DNA of 64,000 nt from Cricetomys ansorgei (taxonomy: Eukaryota; Chordata; Mammalia; Rodentia; Nesomyidae), in contig JAMJFZ010001815.1 in assembly GCA_026225945.1 (NCBI GenBank), positions 17,367,001 to 17,431,000 of the forward strand. Direction: 5' to 3'. Position numbers and translations under genes: made by a program. The notes beneath the pieces were generated by a model. That model saw only the letters and a program-made list of their open reading frames with translations, was not told where the DNA came from and did no database searches. Below, in pieces: positions 58,573 through 64,000 of the stretch. Every line of letters starts with the position of its first letter. Positions within the stretch are counted from its first letter, which is position 1.

Positions 58573-60988
58573 GGAAGAAAGAATGTTTCACGGAAATGTG
58601 GAGGAAGAATCCCAAGCCCTGGAGTGACTTGTAGCTTTCACTCATCCTCAGTGGGGGAGCTAGCAGAAGATTGGAGTTTGTGGATTATTTTTAATAATGC
58701 AAGAAAAGCGTGACTCATTTTGAGAAAATGACTTTTGATTAGAAAGTTAATGGCTATGCTCCATTCGTTAGAGGACAGAGCTGGTACATATTCTTTCTTG
58801 TTCCTCAGTCCTGCAACCAGAGAGTATGTTGATTTCTTATGCAGGAAATGTTTTCTGATCGCCACAAAGATCCCAGTCTGTGGAAAGGGACAGCCAAGCT
58901 CCAGTCCCTCTTTCCTCTCCCTCCCCCAACAGAAGTTGTCTTTGTGACCAATATAAAATTGACACGTTGTTGGAGAATTTTCTTTAATGGTAGCCAAGGC
59001 TTTGTAGGAAAGTGGAGCCAGCAAGGGAAAGGAGAGGGGGTAGTGTAGAGGAGCCTCGACAGCTTAATGCTATTTCTCTGCTGGCTGCAATTTGGGGGAT
59101 GGGAATTATGGAAGAGCAATGGTACAAGGCATAAAACTGTTAGAAAATAAGTGCAGGCTAATGGCAACCAGAGAGAGGTGGAAACCTTTTCAGATTTCCA
59201 CAGGTCAGTGTTTCACTCACAGCTTTGACTGAAGAAAACAAAGTAGTTTTAAATTACAGGAGTAAAAATCCCAGAGAAGCACTTACAACTGCAGGGATGG
59301 TATTTAACACCATTTAAAACTAATTAGTGTCCCCTAGAATAAGAGCTACAGTACACACAGAAAACGTGATGCCACAGGCTGGCTCAGAAAACAGTTAACA
59401 TCAGAAATCACGCTTTGTTTGTCCTATTGTCTAAATGAGAATTATAAATGTGGTTCCTCAGCGGTTAAAATTTGATAATCAACTTGACCCCCGATGAGAC
59501 TGAAAGTGGAGAATGAATCAGGTTTTGTAGGCTGTTTTCAAATGAAAGCGACAGAAGAAAAGTTGTGAGGTCATTATGCGTGGTTTTCAGAGATTTTCCT
59601 GGTCGCAAGCATGGTATGTGGGCGAAGACAGTGCTCGGATTTGTAGAAGCTGCATGAGCTGCACATTTGATTTGCAGATGAGTGTGTTGTAGGCATTGGA
59701 TTTGTAAAGCATGTGAGAAATACATATTTCTTATTGCTAATCAGTTGTAAAAATGAGGAAATAGTTGGATAGGCAAATGCATGCTTATATTAAAATTTTG
59801 TAATGTTAATGGAGCCGAACTTGCCAAGTTTATGTAACGGGGAATTTTTTTTTTAATGCTGCATAGATATATGCTGCACAGCTATGTTCTTTGTAGTCTG
59901 ACTTTGGGCTCTTTAATTGTTTAGGAGCCCTGAGTTAGAAAGATGAGGAAAAGTAGTTCTTCCTGACTCATTGTAGTTGATGTATTTATAAATAATTCTT
60001 ATAAAATATGTATGATAGCCTTCCTTTTACTCATTCAAAGAAGGCCCTTTGGTTTGTGATGCATTGTAGTAAAAGAATGTGAAAATTTAGATTCTTAATT
60101 TTGCAGCATTTATGCAAAGTATATTAAATCTTAAATATTTTATATAAGTGACAAAATATTATGTTGAGAATAATTTATTTAATATTACTTCAAGTAAATG
60201 ATATACCAGCACCAAGAGACTGAGGTCAATAATTACATACTGGATTGCTGCTCATATTTAACTCAAGGTTTCTTCATTTTCAGCAATACTTTGCAATTCT
60301 AGTTTATAATTGAAGGTTAAAAAAATCTCACCTACACTTATTGGTCGTATTTTCTTTGGGAAAATATTCAACTCTGCTAAAGTTGTTAAGGGAAGCCATG
60401 CAAGATCACCCCCTGCCCCAGTTTTTGAGTTCTAGTTCATTCATTGTATGCGTAGTGACTAAGGTCTGTCTGGAACAGAACTAGCTGGATTACAGCATAG
60501 AGGCACATATTTGTCAGGTGACTCTTGGAACTTAGTAGACACAACTCCAGATTGTTTTGTGTGTTACTGATGTTCATGACAGAAGTGTGGCAAAGGTTGA
60601 CTACCGTGAATGTGCCCACTGTGATTACAAGAACAGAGTTAGCATCGAGGAAAGAGTAGGCTCCCTATAGTGGATGTCTACTTGAAGAGAGGATTTTTAC
60701 TGAAACGTTATGCATGAGCATGCAGAAATTATTACTCTTTCAAGGGATACCAACAATTACAATCTACGACACACAGCAAATACCTGCGTAGGTGCTTCAT
60801 TAAAACATCTCATCTGAGTATGTATAAGAATCTTATTTAAAGTCATTAAAGTCATACTTAACATGGGGATGACATCTACTTACTGAAAGTTAACTTCATT
60901 CACCCACCCCTTTCTTTTCTAAATCATGAAGATTAACTTTAAATAGTGACTCTTCTTAAAAACAGTGATTTTTAAAACTGTCATGGAC

Positions 60989-60990
<2 letters not shown>

Positions 60991-61036
<46 letters not shown>

Positions 61037-61102
61037 ATATGTGAGATATGTATATATATATATGATATGAGACATATCATATATATCATATATGTATATA
61101 TG
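60991..61102. repeat. (AT)n microsatellite with palindromic flank
   Basis: An alternating AT run (60991-61033) passes into imperfect palindromes such as TCTCATATGTGAGA and repeated ATATGATATGAGA-like pieces. It is likely to extrude cruciforms and to be unstable. Confidence 0.9.
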
Positions 61103-62801
61103 ACTTTGGACAATATAATTAGGATGGCCATTTTGGCCTGAGATCTTATGTCACTACTTCATTTAAAATGACAATATTAAAACAGTTTGGGCAGAAGAAT
61201 TTCACATCAGAATGTCAAACTCATATAAGAGGTCTTAAAGGAATCTTTGTTTGCTGCTAACATCAATGGCTCTACTTATGTGAAGGGAAATTGGAATCTC
61301 TGTATAGATTCCAGGAAATCTGCACACACTCACTCAATTGTCTTTCCAGTCTGGCTATGCAAATCCTGAATATTCCACCTCCCAAGGGAAGACTCACTGT
61401 GTGACTGTGTAAACTCTAGCTTGTGTGTGTGTGTATGCATTTTTAGGCACACATTTATAATCTTGAGAGATTTTCAATTCTGGCATCCTAATTCTTCCTC
61501 CTCCTGTTTGCTGTTACATTACTATTTGAGTTACTTTTCACCTTCCTCTTTATACTCTTTGGACAATGACTCTTGTGAATTATTGCTATCATTGCATCTT
61601 CATCAGAAAATATACTGTATCCATCTTTCCTTGAGCAGACAGACCCTGAAGTTTGCTCTGCTTTTCTGCTTGTTTCCAAAGACTTTTGCGAATGCCGTAG
61701 TTTTGTTCTAGCACTTACCACATTGCAGCACAGTTTTTTTTTTCCATTTATATTTCTTTCTTTGCCAGATTTTGAGTTGAGTAAAAAGACTGGAATTTTG
61801 AAATTGTAGCCCAATCTTAACATAGTTTCAGTGACTGCAGGCTGAAATGAACATTTAGTGAACCGAGCAATGAAGTTCTAAAAAAGAAGGGTATTAATGT
61901 ATGGATTGCAGTCAAAGGAATACTGATGAATCATTTTGGGAAAACAGTCACCTTTTACTTTCTCTTCTGGGGGAAAGTGAATGCCATTCATAACCTTTCC
62001 GATTTCATTGATGCATTATTGATGTCAGAGACTGATCTTCAAGGTGTTCTAATAATGCTTTGAAAAGAACAAGAAGAATACAGGCATTAAGTAGTGTTAT
62101 CATATTTATTTGGAAATATGAATGATATGCATACCTTGTTAAATATGACCATTTAGAGAATAATGGTAAGAAAGTTGGTTCCTTTCTCAACTCACATCTC
62201 TGTGTTTCTCTTCTACCCTTTGCACTCCCTGCATAACCTTAGCAGTTCCCGAATCTCCCTCTCCATAGCTTGAGGATGAGCTCTGGCAGAAAAGAGTGTT
62301 TACTTGTGTTATTAACTCTTGATTTTATATTCCCAAAATTGAAGGATTGGTCAAACAATGCTGAATCTTTTTCCTTTTCTAAATTTCAGAAATTTATCAA
62401 TTGAGGCAGTGCTTCACATATGCAGTGCTTATAAAAGAAAACTCTTGCAATATGGTTCTATATGTGACTGTTTCATAAATATTAAGAAACTTGGAAATGA
62501 AGTGTGCCCTTGTGTCAGTGTCACCCATGCACATATGAGGCAGGTAGCATGTGGTTTACTAGGTCTTTGTGACAGCTGCAGATAAATGTATTCAAATTAC
62601 GTTTCCTCAAGAATTGAGGGGGGCACTTTGCTTCACTAGCAGTGGAGCTCCATGCATCCTTTAATTTACTGTATTGATAGTCATTTCTTGAGATAGTTGT
62701 TTTGTGAAGGACATTTTCCTTTAGAATTAACCCAGTATGTGTTGCCTATAAAAGTTAACTGGCTCTTGAATCAAGAATTAGTATAATTAAAAAAATAAAT
62801 T

Positions 62802-63082
62802 TTTCTGGACTTAGGAGACAGTTCAGTCAGTAAAATTTTTGCCTCATGAAACCTGAATTAAATCCCCAGAATCCTAATAAGAAGCTAAGTTGGTGGGGTG
62901 CTTTGTAAATCAAAAACTGGTGATGATTGAAGAATCCCTAGCCTACCTGGAGAGTTACATGCAAATGAGAGATGCTGTATCGAAATATAGGAAAATGGAT
63001 AGCTGTATTGATGAATAACATCTGGAGGTTAGCCTCTGGTCTCCACATGTAAATACAGATGCACCTCTCCCAAATAATTATA

Positions 63083-63083
<1 letters not shown>
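62802..63083 (+). mobile_element. B3-like SINE, full-length but diverged
   Basis: It begins with a tRNA-like B2/B3 head (GGACTTAGGAGACAGTTCAG, then GCCTCATGAAACCTG) and continues with a tail resembling the B3 right part (GGTTAGCCTCTGGTCTCCAC). It runs directly into a CA microsatellite, a common tail for these elements. Confidence 0.65.

Positions 63084-63135
<52 letters not shown>
63084..63135. repeat. (CA)n microsatellite at a SINE tail
   Basis: About 26 CA units directly follow the B3-like SINE. Confidence 0.95.
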
Positions 63136-63136
<1 letters not shown>

Positions 63137-64000
63137 TCTTCTCTTTTTAAAAATAGCATGTATTGGGCTTTCAGATTATGAATCCAGAAGATCATGAAGC
63201 TATCATTTGATCTGTTATTCAACATAAAAGCAGAACCACTCTGTAATAGTAGTTTCTTCTTAGATTGCGAGCTCATTGCTCTGTATATAAAAATTACATT
63301 GAGTATAAAAATAAGAAATGAGATTAATGCTTAGATATTAAAGCTTCTGCCAATATCTATTAAAACTTCTCAAATCAGTTTACTAATGTTCTCATTTAAT
63401 ATATCACAGATGTATATTCTTTATTTAATATAAGAGAAACATTAAAATTTCTAAGCGTGTCACTTTGTTGAAGTGGAAGGAATAGTTTAGTATGTATGGA
63501 ACTGGGCCTATAGAATGACTCAGCCCCCTTTGACAACTAAGCTTGACTCAGCAATAAACTAGCAGTTATCAGTGTGATACTGGAATTGTTTTCAATAAGA
63601 TTGTATTTATCAATACTTAAATATTTCTCATTATGTTAAAACATTAGCAATTATTAGTGTTACTATGTTGTTGTTTTTTTTCTCTTTCTCAAACTTCTCT
63701 TCAATTTGGTGGCTCAAAACAGCGTTTTTTCCATCAAAATTCATATAGTTCAGAGATTTGTGGATTCTTACAAAGAATTCTTATAATGTGATTAGCGTAA
63801 TATTTTTATAATTGTGCACGGTAATACAGGCATGATAATTTAGGTCACGGATGAAGTTAATACCCGATGTTAAACTGAATTTGTCTAACGTTGTATCCCG
63901 TATGTTTTCATTATTGTTGTGGCTTTTTGTCTTGTAATTTTTGATAGAAAAGGCTGAATTCCCATGTTAGTTTTTTTTTCTTGCTAGGAAGATGGAGACA

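Larger units (their letters stand above)
57819..64000 (+). other. ADGRB3 intron 3 (5' part, runs out of the window)
   Basis: The sequence after the GTAAGT donor has no further exon that I recognise: the family sequence following Lys-Glu (EFGMMGDH and onward) is not present. The intron is largely unique from 57.8 to 60.9 kb. It then holds an AT repeat with palindromes (60,991-61,102), a B3-like SINE and a CA microsatellite (62.8-63.1 kb). A GA run lies at 58,556-58,572 and an AATAAA at 58,368-58,373. Confidence 0.8.

Overview
The window is mammalian nuclear DNA, almost certainly from a muroid rodent. It carries B1, B2/B3-type, ID and ID-B1 (B4-type) SINEs, Lx-type L1 fragments, ERVL-MaLR LTRs and a URR1 hAT element, a mixture typical of mouse-like rodents. 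I cannot fix the species. The single coding exon differs slightly from the mouse protein as I remember it, so a rodent other than house mouse is possible.

Positions 1 to about 51,000 are an AT-rich, gene-poor flank in which I find no protein-coding or RNA gene. It is a palimpsest of repeats. These include L1 ORF2 and 3'UTR pieces on both strands, a row of plus-strand L1 3' ends at 33.7-38.1 kb, and several SINEs. There are also LTR-like elements at 6.6, 18.8 and 23.7 kb, a MaLR element carrying a nested URR1 and followed by an inverted MaLR LTR at 43.5-45.3 kb, and two oppositely oriented copies of a family I could not name at 11.95-12.64 and 22.3-23.1 kb. The many short ORFs here are chance reading frames or run through repeats.

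Positions 51,180-64,000 hold the 5' end of one gene on the plus strand, ADGRB3 (BAI3), a brain adhesion GPCR. A repeat-free stretch (51.2-53.0 kb) leads into a CpG island (53.04-54.42 kb) with a CCAAT box and a GC box. A non-coding first exon ends at a donor at 54,360/54,361. A probable non-coding second exon lies at 55,754-55,921. The first coding exon runs from about 57,047 (ATG at 57,062) to a consensus donor after 57,818. It encodes the signal peptide, the CUB domain and a cysteine-rich segment (252 codons plus one base). The rest of the window is the start of the next, large intron; the thrombospondin repeats, GAIN domain and seven-helix region lie beyond it.

The most interesting regulatory features are three upstream ORFs in the leader, one of them a two-codon ORF that stops one base before the ADGRB3 start codon, and a good CTCF-like motif about 200 bp upstream of the coding exon. 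I found no CRISPR array, operon or novel enzymatic system, which is what mammalian DNA would lead one to expect.
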